NCBI GenBank assembly: GCA_002901265.1
Contig: PPHI01000001.1
Coordinates: forward strand, 186,001-250,000
DNA from: Rhodopirellula baltica
Lineage (GTDB): Bacteria; Planctomycetota; Planctomycetia; Pirellulales; Pirellulaceae
Length of the DNA stretch: 64,000 bases
Reading direction: 5' to 3'
A program made the position numbers and the translations under genes. Position 1 is the stretch's first letter; each line of letters opens with the position of its first letter. This document shows, piece by piece, positions 16,950 through 26,498 of this stretch. The notes beneath the pieces are model-generated. The model was not told where the DNA came from, did no database searches, and saw only the letters and a program-made list of their open reading frames with translations.

Positions 16950-18542
16950 TTAATCAGGCTTCTCGCCCTTGCGGAAATATTCCGCAGGGAACGGGGCCTG
17001 CGAGGAATGCTTCGGGTGCCGCCACGGGAACACGGGCCCGCGATCTTCGAGCAGTGGAATCTCTTTGCCGCCGGACTGCTCCAGCAACGCCCATAGCTTG
17101 GCGTTCATTTCTTTGACGCGATCAGCGTGCCGGGGATCGTCAATCAGGTTGTGCATCTCCGCCGGATCGCTCGTCAGGTCATACAGCTCGTCGCGATCCC
17201 ACAGCCCGTGGCAGCGAATGTATTTCCAGCGGCCACCGATCACCGCGTGCAGCGTTGGCGTGTGCGGGTAATTGCGTTCCCAGTAATACTCGTAAAGCAA
17301 CTCCCGCTCGCCGTCGGCAACGTCCGGCTTGCCGTTACAGATCGCTTGCCAAAAGCTTCGCCCATCGGCCTTCGAAAGCGACGGGGCTCCGGCCGCTTCA
17401 AGTAGCGTTGGGCCAACATCGATGTTGGCGACAACACTGCCGAAGGGCTTGCCAGCCGGTATGGTTCCCGGCATCCGCATCAGCAATGGAACCCGCGCAC
17501 TCGCTTCGTAAGCGACGCGTTTATCAATCAAACCGTGGTCACCAAACTGGAACCCGTTGTCGCCCATGTAAACGAACAGCGTGTTATCGCGAATGCCTTC
17601 GGCCTTCAGGTAAGCATCGATCGCGCCAACGCTGTCGTCGACAGCCAGCAGCGATTCACAGTAGCGTCGGTAGTAAACCTCGGGTGAAAAGTCAGCAAGG
17701 TTGTAGCCAAAGTCGACGCCGTGGCGGCTATTGCGTTGATTGCGAACCCACATCGGCAAGTTGCCCTGTCGCATCGCATCGACACTCGGGATCTGGATCG
17801 GCAGAGGTTGGTTGTCGTAGCGACCGCGATGACGATCGGCGGGAACAAAATCGGCATGCACGCCTTTATGGCTGACATAGATAAAGAACGGCTTGTCGGT
17901 GCCGCGCCCTCGTAACCACTCAAGTGCATAGTCGGTCAACTCGTCAGTGATGTAGCCTTTTTGTTCAACACGTTCGCCGTTGACGTTCAGCCCATCGTAG
18001 GTCGTTTGAGGGACCTCACGCGTGGTGCCATGTCCGTCTGGCCAATAGGTCCCCTGGCCCTTGAATGCGACCCAGTGGTCAAACCCGCGCTGCGGATCAT
18101 CGATGTCGCCGCCCATGTGCCATTTGCCAAAGAACGCCGTTTGATAGCCAGCCCGTTGCAATTGCTGCGGAAAGAAAACGAGGCCCGGATCGACTGGGTG
18201 ATAATTGTCGACGACGTGATGGTTGTGCGCGTACTGGCCGGTCAGGATCGAAGCCCGGCTGGGTGAACACAGTGAAGTCGTAACATAGGCCCGAGTCAGC
18301 ATCGCGCCTTCGCGAGCGATCGCATCCATGTGCGGCGATTCGATGAACGGGTGCCCGGCTGCGCCAAGGCAATCGAAACGGTGGTCATCGCACAGCACGA
18401 AAACGATGTTCGGCGGTTGGCCAGGCTGCTGTTGGCCAGGTTGCAGTTGCTCTGGCGTTGGTGCGGCGCAGCAAGGAACTGTTGGCAGTGCGGTGGCTAA
18501 CAAACCGGCGGCCAGCATCACTGCGGCAGTGACAATGCGCAT
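16950..18542 (-). CDS. Secreted S1 sulfatase
   Basis: A 530-residue type I sulfatase with an N-terminal signal (MRIVTAAVMLAAGLLATALP). The formylglycine site is C92 in CSPSRASILTG, the metal-binding acidic pair is in VFVLCDDHRFD, and FGKWHMGG supplies the basic active-site residues. A later YMGDNGFQFGDHG completes the metal site. The enzyme would remove sulfate from organic esters in the periplasm or outside, and needs a formylglycine-generating enzyme encoded elsewhere. Planctomycetes carry many such genes for sulfated algal polysaccharides. No partner polysaccharide genes lie next to it. Confidence 0.93.
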   Translation of the reverse strand: MRIVTAAVMLAAGLLATALPTVPCCAAPTPEQLQPGQQQPGQPPNIVFVLCDDHRFDCLGAAGHPFIESPHMDAIAREGAMLTRAYVTTSLCSPSRASILTGQYAHNHHVVDNYHPVDPGLVFFPQQLQRAGYQTAFFGKWHMGGDIDDPQRGFDHWVAFKGQGTYWPDGHGTTREVPQTTYDGLNVNGERVEQKGYITDELTDYALEWLRGRGTDKPFFIYVSHKGVHADFVPADRHRGRYDNQPLPIQIPSVDAMRQGNLPMWVRNQRNSRHGVDFGYNLADFSPEVYYRRYCESLLAVDDSVGAIDAYLKAEGIRDNTLFVYMGDNGFQFGDHGLIDKRVAYEASARVPLLMRMPGTIPAGKPFGSVVANIDVGPTLLEAAGAPSLSKADGRSFWQAICNGKPDVADGERELLYEYYWERNYPHTPTLHAVIGGRWKYIRCHGLWDRDELYDLTSDPAEMHNLIDDPRHADRVKEMNAKLWALLEQSGGKEIPLLEDRGPVFPWRHPKHSSQAPFPAEYFRKGEKPD

Positions 18543-18678
18543 GGGCGTTCACGCTTAAGTTGGGGCGGGGATGGAGGGCCCCAAAGCGTACACGACTGAG
18601 ACGCGAAAGCAATCAACCGGACCGATCAGGTGGTGGTCCGGTGTTGCTTAGGCTGATGAGTCAAAGAGACCGGTGGAA

Positions 18679-18900
18679 CTAACGTTCTCGGTAAGTGATA
18701 CGACCTTTGGTGAGGTCATAAGGAGAAAGCTCGACGCGGACTTTGTCGCCCGGGACGATACGGATGAAGTGTTTGCGCATCCGTCCTGCGACGTGCGCCA
18801 TGACTTCATTACCGGTTTCCAGTTGGACTCGGAACCGAGTGTTTGCGAGGGCCTGCGTAACAGTACCCTCGACCTCGAAAGCTTCTTCTTTTTTACCCAA
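18679..18900 (-). CDS. infA: Translation initiation factor IF-1
   Basis: A 73-residue OB-fold factor that binds the 30S A site during initiation. The sequence [28 protein letters not shown] and [19 protein letters not shown] is diagnostic. The start is TTG at 18900, which is unusual for this factor and may limit expression; no ATG precedes it in a better place. It follows rpsI by 15 bases, so it is the last gene of an rplM-rpsI-infA unit. In many bacteria infA sits in the spc/alpha ribosomal cluster instead. A long plus-strand open frame over it is an antisense shadow. Confidence 0.95.
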   Translation of the reverse strand: MGKKEEAFEVEGTVTQALANTRFRVQLETGNEVMAHVAGRMRKHFIRIVPGDKVRVELSPYDLTKGRITYRER

Positions 18901-18915
18901 GAGTTTATCCAGAGG

Positions 18916-19329
18916 TTATCGTTTGCTGAACTGGACGCCGCGACGGGCACCACGCAAACCAGGCTTCTTTCGTTCCTTCATGCGGGAATCGCGGGTCAGG
19001 AAGCCACCATCGCGAAGTGCGTCATGGAGTGCTTCGTCAAAACTGACCAGTGCACGGGCCAATCCCATGCGGACGGCACCGCTTTGGCCGGTCAAGCCGC
19101 CACCGCTGACGCGGACGATCACGTCAACTTTGTCAGCCAGCTCAACAGCGGCCAACGTTTCGACCACGGCCTTTTGGTCTTGGTCGTTCACAAAGTACTC
19201 GTCGAGTGGACGCCGGTTGATGGTGACTTTGCCATCGCCTTGGCGAACACGGACGCGAGCGACGCTGCTTTTGCGTCGGCCGGTACCCAACGAATCGCCG
19301 TTAATTTTGTCTTTTTTGACCAGGGTCAT
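18916..19329 (-). CDS. rpsI: 30S ribosomal protein S9
   Basis: A 137-residue S9, recognised by GTGRRKSSVARVRV, the INRRPLDEYF segment, SGGGLTGQSGAVRMGLARAL and the basic C-terminal KKPGLRGARRGVQFSKR that reaches the P-site tRNA. It has a short N-terminal extension before GTGRRK, as in many bacteria. It lies 48 bases downstream of rplM, the near-universal partner, and just before infA. ATG start at 19329. Confidence 0.98.
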   Translation of the reverse strand: MTLVKKDKINGDSLGTGRRKSSVARVRVRQGDGKVTINRRPLDEYFVNDQDQKAVVETLAAVELADKVDVIVRVSGGGLTGQSGAVRMGLARALVSFDEALHDALRDGGFLTRDSRMKERKKPGLRGARRGVQFSKR

Positions 19330-19377
19330 CAGTACAGTTCGTCAAAAAGGTAAGTGGATCGTTTGGATGCCGCAGCA

Positions 19378-19830
19378 CTAACCAACTTTCTTGCTGGTGC
19401 GCTTCATCGGTTGGGGATTTTGTGCCGAGTGTGGATGCTCGGTGCCGGCGTAGATTTTCAGCTTTTTCAGCATTTGGCGAGCCAGCTTGTTCTTCGGCAG
19501 CATCCGGCGAACCGCGTGGTAGATCAAATCTTCTGGCTTGCGTTCTTGGCGATCGCCATAGCTTTCCAGGCGAAGCCCTGGGTAGCCGGTGTACCAGGTG
19601 TAGTGACGAACGTCCATCTTGCGGCCGGTCATCGCGACTTTGTCAGCATTGGTGACAATCACGAAGTCGCCGCAATCAACGTGCGGGGTGTACTCGGGGC
19701 GGTGTTTGCCCATCAGGATGACAGCGATGTCGCTTGCCAGTCGTCCGAGCACCTCGTCACTGGCGTCGACAACATGCCAGCTCTTTTCGACTTGGCCCGG
19801 TTTGGCCACGTAGGAACGTTGCACGGTCAC
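19378..19830 (-). CDS. rplM: 50S ribosomal protein L13
   Basis: A 150-residue L13, recognised by WHVVDASDEVLGRLASDIA, LMGKHRPEYTPHVDCGD and MLPKNKLARQMLKKLKIYAG. It binds 23S rRNA early in large-subunit assembly. The start is GTG at 19830; a second in-frame GTG lies two codons on. It heads the rplM-rpsI-infA unit, so the promoter should be in the region just right of 19830. Confidence 0.98.
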   Translation of the reverse strand: MTVQRSYVAKPGQVEKSWHVVDASDEVLGRLASDIAVILMGKHRPEYTPHVDCGDFVIVTNADKVAMTGRKMDVRHYTWYTGYPGLRLESYGDRQERKPEDLIYHAVRRMLPKNKLARQMLKKLKIYAGTEHPHSAQNPQPMKRTSKKVG

Positions 19831-20354
19831 GGAATTGTTCTGCGGTTAATGTTCGGTATACGGTAATCGCGCGTTCAGCCATCATCGGGTTGACCGCACG
19901 GGTCGGGGGCCAGCTCATCCCGGATCGCAAAGGCCCGTGTGCTTGGGCATTGCTTATCAGGGCATCGCCATCGCGACCGGATCCATGGAGTGTCCGCGTC
20001 GAATTGATTTCGATCTATCACGCAGACGCCGCTTGCGACAGTTCGACCGACGGGAGATTAGCGACCGCCTTGGAGGGGTGCCTTGCCTGTCGAACCGGAG
20101 CTGATCCGCCACAGGAACCGACGGTTTTCGGGCCTCGGGCGGAGAATTCGGAAGGGTATCGACCCATGCTCGGATCGGCAAGGGCTTTTTGCGAAATAAA
20201 CACCACCAGATCGCGATCCCAGCGTCGAACGCCCCCCAATTCACTATCCGTTTCGGACAGAATTACGCTCGACATTATCGATTTAATCAATATCAAGGGA
20301 AATGCTGGCAATGTGAAGGGGGCTACCCCGCACGCATCTTCAAGCCTTGCGCGG
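19831..20354. other. Spacer with promoter side of rplM, no gene seen
   Basis: This 524-base space separates the rplM start from the photolyase stop, both on the minus strand. Small open frames exist on both strands but show no family signature. The rplM operon promoter must lie here, probably within 150 bases of 19830. I could not pick a clear -35/-10 pair or an L13-type autoregulatory leader. Confidence 0.5.
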
Positions 20355-21830
20355 CTATCCATTCTCGGCCCGAAACTCGCGCAAGTATTCCTTGAGATGC
20401 AGCTTCTTTCGAGCGCTGTCGCTGGTCATGTAGCGAATGCTGCCAAACACCGGTCGCTTCGGCCCCCAGGCTCGATCGTATCGCCCCAACACCCAGAAAA
20501 TGCCGCTGTATGAATTTGGGTCGCGACCATCGAGCGCGTACTTGTTGTTCAAGTGGATCATGATCTCCAAGGCCCGATCGACCGACTTGGTCCAGTGCAA
20601 TATTTTTTTGCCCCAAAGCATGCGGATGTAGTTGTGCATCATGCCTTGGCGGACGAGCTGTCGCTGGCCGGCGTTCCATAGCTCGTCGTGCGTGTCAGCG
20701 TTTTCGAACTGCTCAAGGCTATACGTCACCGGACGCTCGTCATCGGCTGTCTCCCGAATGGACTTTCGGGCCCAGTCCGGCAATGAGTCCAGCTTGTCGT
20801 ACCGATCGGGCTCGCGGAATGACATGTTGAACCCCATTTCACGCCACGTCAGCACTTGGTCCAAAAAGCCTTCGGTGGATTCGCTGGTGTTCCAAAAGTC
20901 ATGGTTTTTGCCGTTCGCCTTGGAGGTCTGGTCCGGCGTCCAGTCTTCGTGATCGAGCACACGCTGGACGATTTCGTGCGCGGCGATATGGCCAAAATGC
21001 AAGTGCGCGCTCAGTTCCGTTGTCGCGTGCTCGTCAGGATGATTCCGCTGTTCGCCGTAGTCGCCCAGCCGACGTTTTAGGAATCGATCCAAGCTTTTCC
21101 CTGCCGCGTCGCTGCCACCGGTTAGCACCGGGCTTGGGGCAACGTCATGGTCGATCGGGATTTTGGACAGCCCGTCTTTATCCAGCAGCTCCTTGAAATC
21201 AGCAGGTTTCCAACGCTTCGTCACCTCTGCGGGCAACTTGTCGAGCGTCGGTAGCTTGATTCGCGAAAGCGGCGTGGATTTTGGGAGCTCGGTTAAGCAA
21301 TCCAGGATGTTTTTTTGCATCCAGCGGCGATAGCTGTGCGCGACGGTAAATGTTCGATCGGGCATCCGCAGCGGGACCACGCCGTTGGTATCGACGACTT
21401 CCAGCGGCACAGGCAACCGGTCTTTTACGGCGGTGATCAGGTTGGGCAGAAAGAAACAGGGGTACTCGTCAGTCACCACCGTCGCGGCGGACTTTGCCAG
21501 CGTCAGTAGCAGCGGTGATCCTTCACCCGGTTTCGGTTCGACGTAGGGAAAGTACGTCGCGGGCTTGTCTTCTAACTCGGCCGCATTGTCACGCATCCCT
21601 TCGATGATGAATCGGTGAATTCGATCACTGGCCCACTGGTAGCGAACACGCACAGGCTCAAAAATCACGAGCGGAAGCGACAGCTCTTTGGCCCGGTAAA
21701 TCGCGTGTTCGAGAGAAAAGTTGTAGCGGATACGCCGGGCGGACGTCATCCAGTGCAACACATACTGGGCATCCGGATTGATCGCCTTGTCGTTGGCTTG
21801 GGTCAGTCGAATTTCTGGAATCGGATTCAT
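20355..21830 (-). CDS. Class II-like CPD photolyase
   Basis: A 491-residue flavoprotein that splits cyclobutane pyrimidine dimers with blue light. Family cues are YVLHWMTSARRIRYNFSLEHA at the N-terminal antenna domain and, near the C-terminus, LDGRDPNSYSGIFWVLGRYD followed by PVFGSIRYM, the class II signature around the FAD pocket. The frame stays open up to 21998, but similarity starts at MNPIPEIRL, so I take the ATG at 21830. The prepilin peptidase gene diverges from it. Cryptochrome-like sensing is possible but less likely given class II features. Confidence 0.88.
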   Translation of the reverse strand: MNPIPEIRLTQANDKAINPDAQYVLHWMTSARRIRYNFSLEHAIYRAKELSLPLVIFEPVRVRYQWASDRIHRFIIEGMRDNAAELEDKPATYFPYVEPKPGEGSPLLLTLAKSAATVVTDEYPCFFLPNLITAVKDRLPVPLEVVDTNGVVPLRMPDRTFTVAHSYRRWMQKNILDCLTELPKSTPLSRIKLPTLDKLPAEVTKRWKPADFKELLDKDGLSKIPIDHDVAPSPVLTGGSDAAGKSLDRFLKRRLGDYGEQRNHPDEHATTELSAHLHFGHIAAHEIVQRVLDHEDWTPDQTSKANGKNHDFWNTSESTEGFLDQVLTWREMGFNMSFREPDRYDKLDSLPDWARKSIRETADDERPVTYSLEQFENADTHDELWNAGQRQLVRQGMMHNYIRMLWGKKILHWTKSVDRALEIMIHLNNKYALDGRDPNSYSGIFWVLGRYDRAWGPKRPVFGSIRYMTSDSARKKLHLKEYLREFRAENG

Positions 21831-21970
21831 CGGCGTGATCACTGCGGTCCGTGCTTGAATTAAAGTCGTCGCACACCATTCTTCCATGGCGACAACCAAG
21901 CTTGAAAAGCTATCGGTTAATATCAGCCGACCAGTAACGATGGTAGTGGGGAACGCGATCCCTGCATCAA

Positions 21971-23356
21971 TTGACAGAACGGACCCAAACTTTGACACGA
22001 CATCGACTGCGAAATCGACTGCGAAATCAGCTGCGAAAAAGACTACCGCTGCTCATCACACTGCTCGCTATCGGGCTAAGTGCGGTGGCCTATGTCGTGG
22101 GCCTCGCATACGTGCAGTCGAAGGTCTACGCGTTCTACGAATTCGAAGACCTCATCCGGCCGCGGTTGGTTGACGTAATCATGGCGTCGTGGTTGGTGTA
22201 TTTCTGCAGCTCGATTGGCAGTTTCTTAAACGTGGTCGCATGGCGGATGCCGCGTGGCGAAGGCATCGGTGGTCGCTCCCATTGCCCACGATGCAACGCG
22301 ACGCTTCGCAAGCGTGACAACGTGCCAATCCTGGGGTGGATTTCTTTGCGTGGACGCTGCCGGACATGTTCGCTGCCGATCTCGCGGCGGTACCCGATCG
22401 TGGAAGCGGTGGTAGGCGTGACGCTGACGCTGGTGGGGATATCCGAACTGTATTCACTGGCGCTGCCGGCTCAGTTTGTGCATGCCCATTCCGGTCCGAT
22501 GTGGGCACCAAGCATTGGACCCATTTTGATCACGATCCTTTCCTATCATGCGGTCGTCGTCAGCACCTTGTGGGCGATGGCATTGATCCGTATCGATGGT
22601 GTTCGCTTGCCGAACAAACTGCTGGCGTTCGCGGCGATCGCGGTTGCCATTCCGGTGCTCGCCTATCCCATGCTGATGGTTGTCCCTTGGCAGGCGAATC
22701 GACCGTTTCACTGGAGCCCAGAGGGGCTGTACTTTGACGCATTGATGCGGGTGATCACGGCGATCGTTGCGGCGGCCTTTGTCGGACGAGTTCTCGCCAA
22801 AGGTTTGTGTCCAACAGCGGATCTAAAGCTGGATCCGCTGGGCAAGGGGACGTCGCGACTGGTGGACTTGATCGCGATGTTGGTGGTCGCGGCACTGGCG
22901 GTTGGCTGGCAATCGTTTCCGGCTCTGGTCGTTGTCGCCGGAATACTGGCGTTCGTGCTTCGACCGCTTTTGCGGACCATCCCGATCAACGATGGGCCCA
23001 AAGGCCAGATCCAAAGCCGCGGGATGATCGAAGCGTTTTCGTTTGCGTTGCCATTTGCATTGACGTTGCATTTGGCATTTTGGCGGGTGCTATGGAGCTT
23101 TCCCTACTGGCCCAGCGACCAAAGCGAACGCTGGGTTATTATCGCTTGGTCGATGGCAGTTCTGACACTGCCGCTTTTCTTGCGTGAGCCTCGGCAGGTC
23201 GCTTCGGTAGAGTCACCAGAGGAAGTAACTGACGACGAAGATGATCTCGAGTTCGATGACGTCACCGATGCATCAGCCGAAGAACTGCCACAGCATAGCG
23301 GCGAACGAAAACCCGACGAAGGAAATGCATGTCGAGATGATCCCCCAGGTTCGTAG
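21971..23356 (+). CDS. A24-family prepilin peptidase-like protein
   Basis: A 461-residue polytopic membrane protein. It has the N-terminal zinc/disulphide part of type IV prepilin leader peptidases: SSIGSFLNVVAWRMPRGE, CPRCNATLRKRDNVPILGW and CRTC...ISRRYPIVEAVVG. The catalytic aspartates are less clear: one is probably in LIRIDGVRLPN, where family members have a PD ending, and the second may be in TADLKL, replacing the usual GxGDxK. Activity is therefore uncertain. The start appears to be TTG at 21971, followed by three 12-base repeats encoding an arginine-rich tail. The acidic C-terminus overlaps the convergent gntP gene by 84 bases. Confidence 0.75.
   Translation: MTERTQTLTRHRLRNRLRNQLRKRLPLLITLLAIGLSAVAYVVGLAYVQSKVYAFYEFEDLIRPRLVDVIMASWLVYFCSSIGSFLNVVAWRMPRGEGIGGRSHCPRCNATLRKRDNVPILGWISLRGRCRTCSLPISRRYPIVEAVVGVTLTLVGISELYSLALPAQFVHAHSGPMWAPSIGPILITILSYHAVVVSTLWAMALIRIDGVRLPNKLLAFAAIAVAIPVLAYPMLMVVPWQANRPFHWSPEGLYFDALMRVITAIVAAAFVGRVLAKGLCPTADLKLDPLGKGTSRLVDLIAMLVVAALAVGWQSFPALVVVAGILAFVLRPLLRTIPINDGPKGQIQSRGMIEAFSFALPFALTLHLAFWRVLWSFPYWPSDQSERWVIIAWSMAVLTLPLFLREPRQVASVESPEEVTDDEDDLEFDDVTDASAEELPQHSGERKPDEGNACRDDPPGS
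22002..22037 (+). repeat. Three 12-base tandem repeats in prepilin peptidase gene
   Basis: The unit atcgactgcgaa occurs twice exactly (22002-22013 and 22014-22025), then once with two changes (22026-22037). In frame, it encodes a repeated Arg/Leu/Asn run in the cytoplasmic N-terminal tail before the first membrane span. It is probably a slippage product and may vary in copy number between strains. Confidence 0.75.
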
Positions 23357-24852
23357 CGTCTGCCCTTCGCTCATCTTGAAGTAACGTGAGATCATCCAGA
23401 ACCCGGAGTCGTTGACGTGTGAAAATCCGGTCGCACCGGCAGCGATCGCGACGGCGATCAACGCAAGCTGTGGCTGTGACATTCCGACCGTGAAGTTGCC
23501 CATCAACCCGGCGGCCGTCAACATCGCGACGGTGGCTGAACCCTGAGCAATTCGGATCAAGGTCGCAAACACCCAGGCGAGCAATAGCACCGAGATTCCC
23601 GAGTCGGCAAACATGATCTCCATCGCGTCGGTGATGCCGGTCGCTTTCAAGACGCCTTTGAAAACGCCCCGGCACCGGTGATCAGGATGATGATTCCGGC
23701 GGGGCCGAGTGCCTTGGTCGAGATTTCAAGCAACGTGTCGCGATCCACACCGCGTCGTGCGCCGAGAAAGTACAACGCGATGATCGTCGCCAGCAACAAT
23801 GCGATCACGGGGTGGCCGAGAAACGAGATCAACTGCATCGGAAGCGGGCTGTCAGCGAGTAGCTGCGACAGCTGTGCGTTGCGATCATCGCGGGTCAGGC
23901 CCTCGGGCAGCCCAGACGCATACCATTGTTCGACGATGGTGTTCGCCAAGATCATCCCGATCGGCAACCCGATCAACGCCAAGATGAATCCGACCGATGG
24001 CAGTTCGATTCGCGAGTCCTCGATAAATTCCTCCTCCGGCAGCGTGATCTCCACGCCTTTGCTGAGCCAAATGCACAGCGGAGGTCCACAGATCAAAGCA
24101 GTGGGCAGGCCAACCAGCACGCCGAACAGGATCACCCATCCCAAGTTGACGCCTAGGAAATAGGCGACTGCGACGGGGCCTGGCGTGGGAGGGACGAAGC
24201 CGTGTGTGACGGCTAACCCGGCGACCAATGGTAATCCAAAGTGTAAGAATGGTCGCTTGGTATCACGTGCTAGGGCGTATAGCAAAGGAGCCAAGATCAC
24301 CAACGCGACGTCTAAAAACACCGGCACCGAGATGATGAAACCGGTCAGTAGCATGGCCCACGGGGCATGCTTGGCACCGAATTTTTTCACCAAATAATTG
24401 GCCAGCGATTGTGTGCCGCCACTGTGTTCTAGAATTGCGCCAAAGATCGCGCCGACGCCGATGATCGTCGCAATAAACCCTAACGCGCCCCCCATGCTGT
24501 TGACGATCGTGTCAGCAACTTGTGTTAGCGGGACCGCATCGGGATTGACGAGACGGCTGGATGCGGCGACCAACACCGAAACAATCAACAGTGCCAGAAA
24601 CGCGGACAGCTTTAGCCACAGAATCAACACCAACAATAGTGCGATCCCAATCGCCAATAGCGAGATCAGCGGTGCGGGCTGCAACGTGGTGCTCTCTACA
24701 GCGCTCTCCACAACGGCTGCCGGATCGGCTTGTGCCAACGCAAGTGCGTCCGAGAGGGTGAATCCGATCAGGTCCGGCAATCCGAATAGGGAAGCATCGA
24801 TCAAGGTTGGCACCGATGGAGAAGCGTGAGAGAAAAGGCGGGCAAGGGGCAA
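23273..24852 (-). CDS. gntP: GntP-family gluconate:proton symporter (frameshifted)
   Basis: About 526 residues when two frames are joined. The long frame (24852 to about 23668) shows GntP hallmarks such as GALGFIATIIGVGAIFGAIL, FIISVPVFLDVALVIL, and VTHGFVPPTPGPVAVA. It ends abnormally at ITGAGAFSKAS; the next frame takes over as KATGITDAMEIM and ends ...AAMLWQFFG. The minus strand reads GCCGGGGCG where GGGGG would restore the expected GAGGVFKGVLKATG, so one G of the run at 23667-23670 seems lost. The family imports gluconate or related sugar acids. An N-terminal extension of about 60 residues is unlike E. coli GntP. Confidence 0.85.
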
Positions 24853-25066
24853 GCAGGGCCGGCGGATATTCTAGCGAAATTCATCAAACCATTGATTGAC
24901 GTTCGCAATGGTCGCTAATTTTGCCGTTTCAACTGCGAGGGAAGGCCTGCGAGTCTAGGCAGGCGTTCTGTAACGGTCAAGTTTTGTGCCTGATGGGCGA
25001 ACGTAGGCTTGCCGATACAATGGTGCCACGAATTATCTTTCCAATTACAAGGACCTCCGGTCGACA
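24853..25066. other. Divergent spacer between gntP and metF
   Basis: A 214-base region that should carry promoters for both genes. No known riboswitch for S-adenosylmethionine or cobalamin was recognised by eye upstream of metF. The metF ATG at 25067 follows the purine-rich AAGGACC about 10 to 17 bases away. Confidence 0.5.
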
Positions 25067-25957
25067 ATGACTTCCACGACCAAGCTATCCGATCATTTTC
25101 GCAGTGGCGGCTGCCCGATTTCGTTCGAACTTTTTCCTCCCAAGACGGAAAAAGGCATGCAGTTGCTGGAACAAAACGTTGAACGTCTGAACCAATTCAA
25201 ACCCGCGTTTTTCACCTGCACTTACGGCGCCGGCGGTTCGACCCAGTCCAAAACGCTGGATGTCGTCGAACGTGTTGCAAAGATCACAGGCTTGCCAGTC
25301 GCAACCCACCTCACCTGTGTCGGCTCGACCGTCGAACAACTCTGTGACTACCTCCGTGAAGCCAAACGCCGCGGGGCCGATTACATCGTCGCACTTCGTG
25401 GCGACCCGCCACAAGGCAGCGACGAATTCCAAGCGGTCGAGGGTGGCTTGCGTTATGCCAACGAACTGGTCGAGCTGATCCGCAAAGAATTCGCACAAGA
25501 GTTCGGGATCGCAGTTGCCGGCTATCCGGAAACGCACCAAGAAGCTGTCGACGCCAAAACCGATCTCGAAAACTTGAAACGCAAAGTCGACGCCGGCGCT
25601 GACATCGTCGTGACACAGTTGTTCTATGACAACGATGACTTCTACCGATTCCGCGACGAATGCGATCGCCTGAAAATCGATGTGCCAATCATCCCCGGCA
25701 TCCTGCCGGTGACGAACTTCCAGCAAGCCGAACGGATCGCCGGACTTTGCAAAGCCCGCATCCCCGAATCACTGACCAACGCGATGAATGTGGCGGACTG
25801 CGATGAAGAGCAGTTCGCGATCGGCGTCGAACATGCTCGCGAGCAAACTATCGACCTGATGAATAACGGCGTCGCCGGCATTCACTACTACGTGCTCAAC
25901 AAAAGCGAAGCTGCCGAGAAAATGCTCGAAGGACTCTCGCTCGGACAAACGTCTTAA
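25067..25957 (+). CDS. metF: 5,10-methylenetetrahydrofolate reductase
   Basis: A 296-residue FAD enzyme that reduces methylene-THF to methyl-THF for methionine synthesis. Signature segments are SFELFPPKTEKGMQLLE with the catalytic glutamate region, THLTCVGSTVEQLCDYL, YIVALRGDPPQG, EFGIAVAGYPETHQEA, DIVVTQLFYDN and GIHYYVLNKSE. The length equals that of E. coli MetF. Its stop overlaps the end of the convergent PH-domain gene by 4 bases. It is a single-gene unit. Confidence 0.97.
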   Translation: MTSTTKLSDHFRSGGCPISFELFPPKTEKGMQLLEQNVERLNQFKPAFFTCTYGAGGSTQSKTLDVVERVAKITGLPVATHLTCVGSTVEQLCDYLREAKRRGADYIVALRGDPPQGSDEFQAVEGGLRYANELVELIRKEFAQEFGIAVAGYPETHQEAVDAKTDLENLKRKVDAGADIVVTQLFYDNDDFYRFRDECDRLKIDVPIIPGILPVTNFQQAERIAGLCKARIPESLTNAMNVADCDEEQFAIGVEHAREQTIDLMNNGVAGIHYYVLNKSEAAEKMLEGLSLGQTS

Positions 25958-26463
25958 GCGTTGTTCGATTCAGTCTCCAAAGTCGATTCTGCAGTCGATT
26001 CAGAGTCGGCTGAGGTGTCGATCCCGGCAGCGGTTGCCAACTCGTCCATGAATCGCTCGCGATCAACGGGTGAGACGAGGTAGAACCGTGATGCGGTCGA
26101 GATTTTGACGCGCCGCAGCGACAGCGCCGGCGCGCTCAACCAACTGCCGCTCTTCTCGATCTGCTTGATCTGTGACAGCGGCACACGTGTCATGATTAGC
26201 CCACAGCGAATCGACAAGGTATCGCCTGTGATCGTGTAGCGACACGGGATCACCAATAGTCCGGTGATCAACAGCACCCCCGCCCCGGTCAGTAAGCACA
26301 CCAACGCTTCTTGTTGCTTGCCTTGGTTCAGCGCGACTGCGGTAACAACCACACAGATAGCGGGGCCCAGCATCAATAGCACCGCTAGCCACCAATCGAC
26401 AGCTGAAGAGTACACGACCCGTCGCGATTGATCCGACGTGACGCCCGGTTGCGATTTATCCAT
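25954..26463 (-). CDS. Membrane-anchored bacterial PH-domain protein
   Basis: A 169-residue protein with two N-terminal membrane spans (WWLAVLLMLGPAICVVVTAVA and ALVCLLTGAGVLLITGLLVI). A bacterial PH-like domain follows (RYTITGDTLSIRCGLIMTRVPLSQIKQIEKS...YLVSPVDRERFMDEL), then a Ser/Glu-rich tail. The order matches YdbS/DUF304-type bPH proteins, whose role is unknown but often linked to the envelope. It lies 35 bases downstream of the TVP38-like gene, so the two membrane proteins may be co-expressed. Confidence 0.82.
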   Translation of the reverse strand: MDKSQPGVTSDQSRRVVYSSAVDWWLAVLLMLGPAICVVVTAVALNQGKQQEALVCLLTGAGVLLITGLLVIPCRYTITGDTLSIRCGLIMTRVPLSQIKQIEKSGSWLSAPALSLRRVKISTASRFYLVSPVDRERFMDELATAAGIDTSADSESTAESTLETESNNA

Positions 26464-26498
26464 CTGCTGCTGTTACTCTCTCGGTTTGCCAAATCGTT

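Noticed and set aside
18673-19353. Long plus-strand open frame over infA and rpsI
   Set aside because: It is the antisense shadow of two certain ribosomal genes and has no family signature.
19734-20513. 259-codon plus-strand frame between rplM and photolyase
   Set aside because: It starts inside rplM antisense, ends inside photolyase antisense and shows no protein-like pattern in the spacer.
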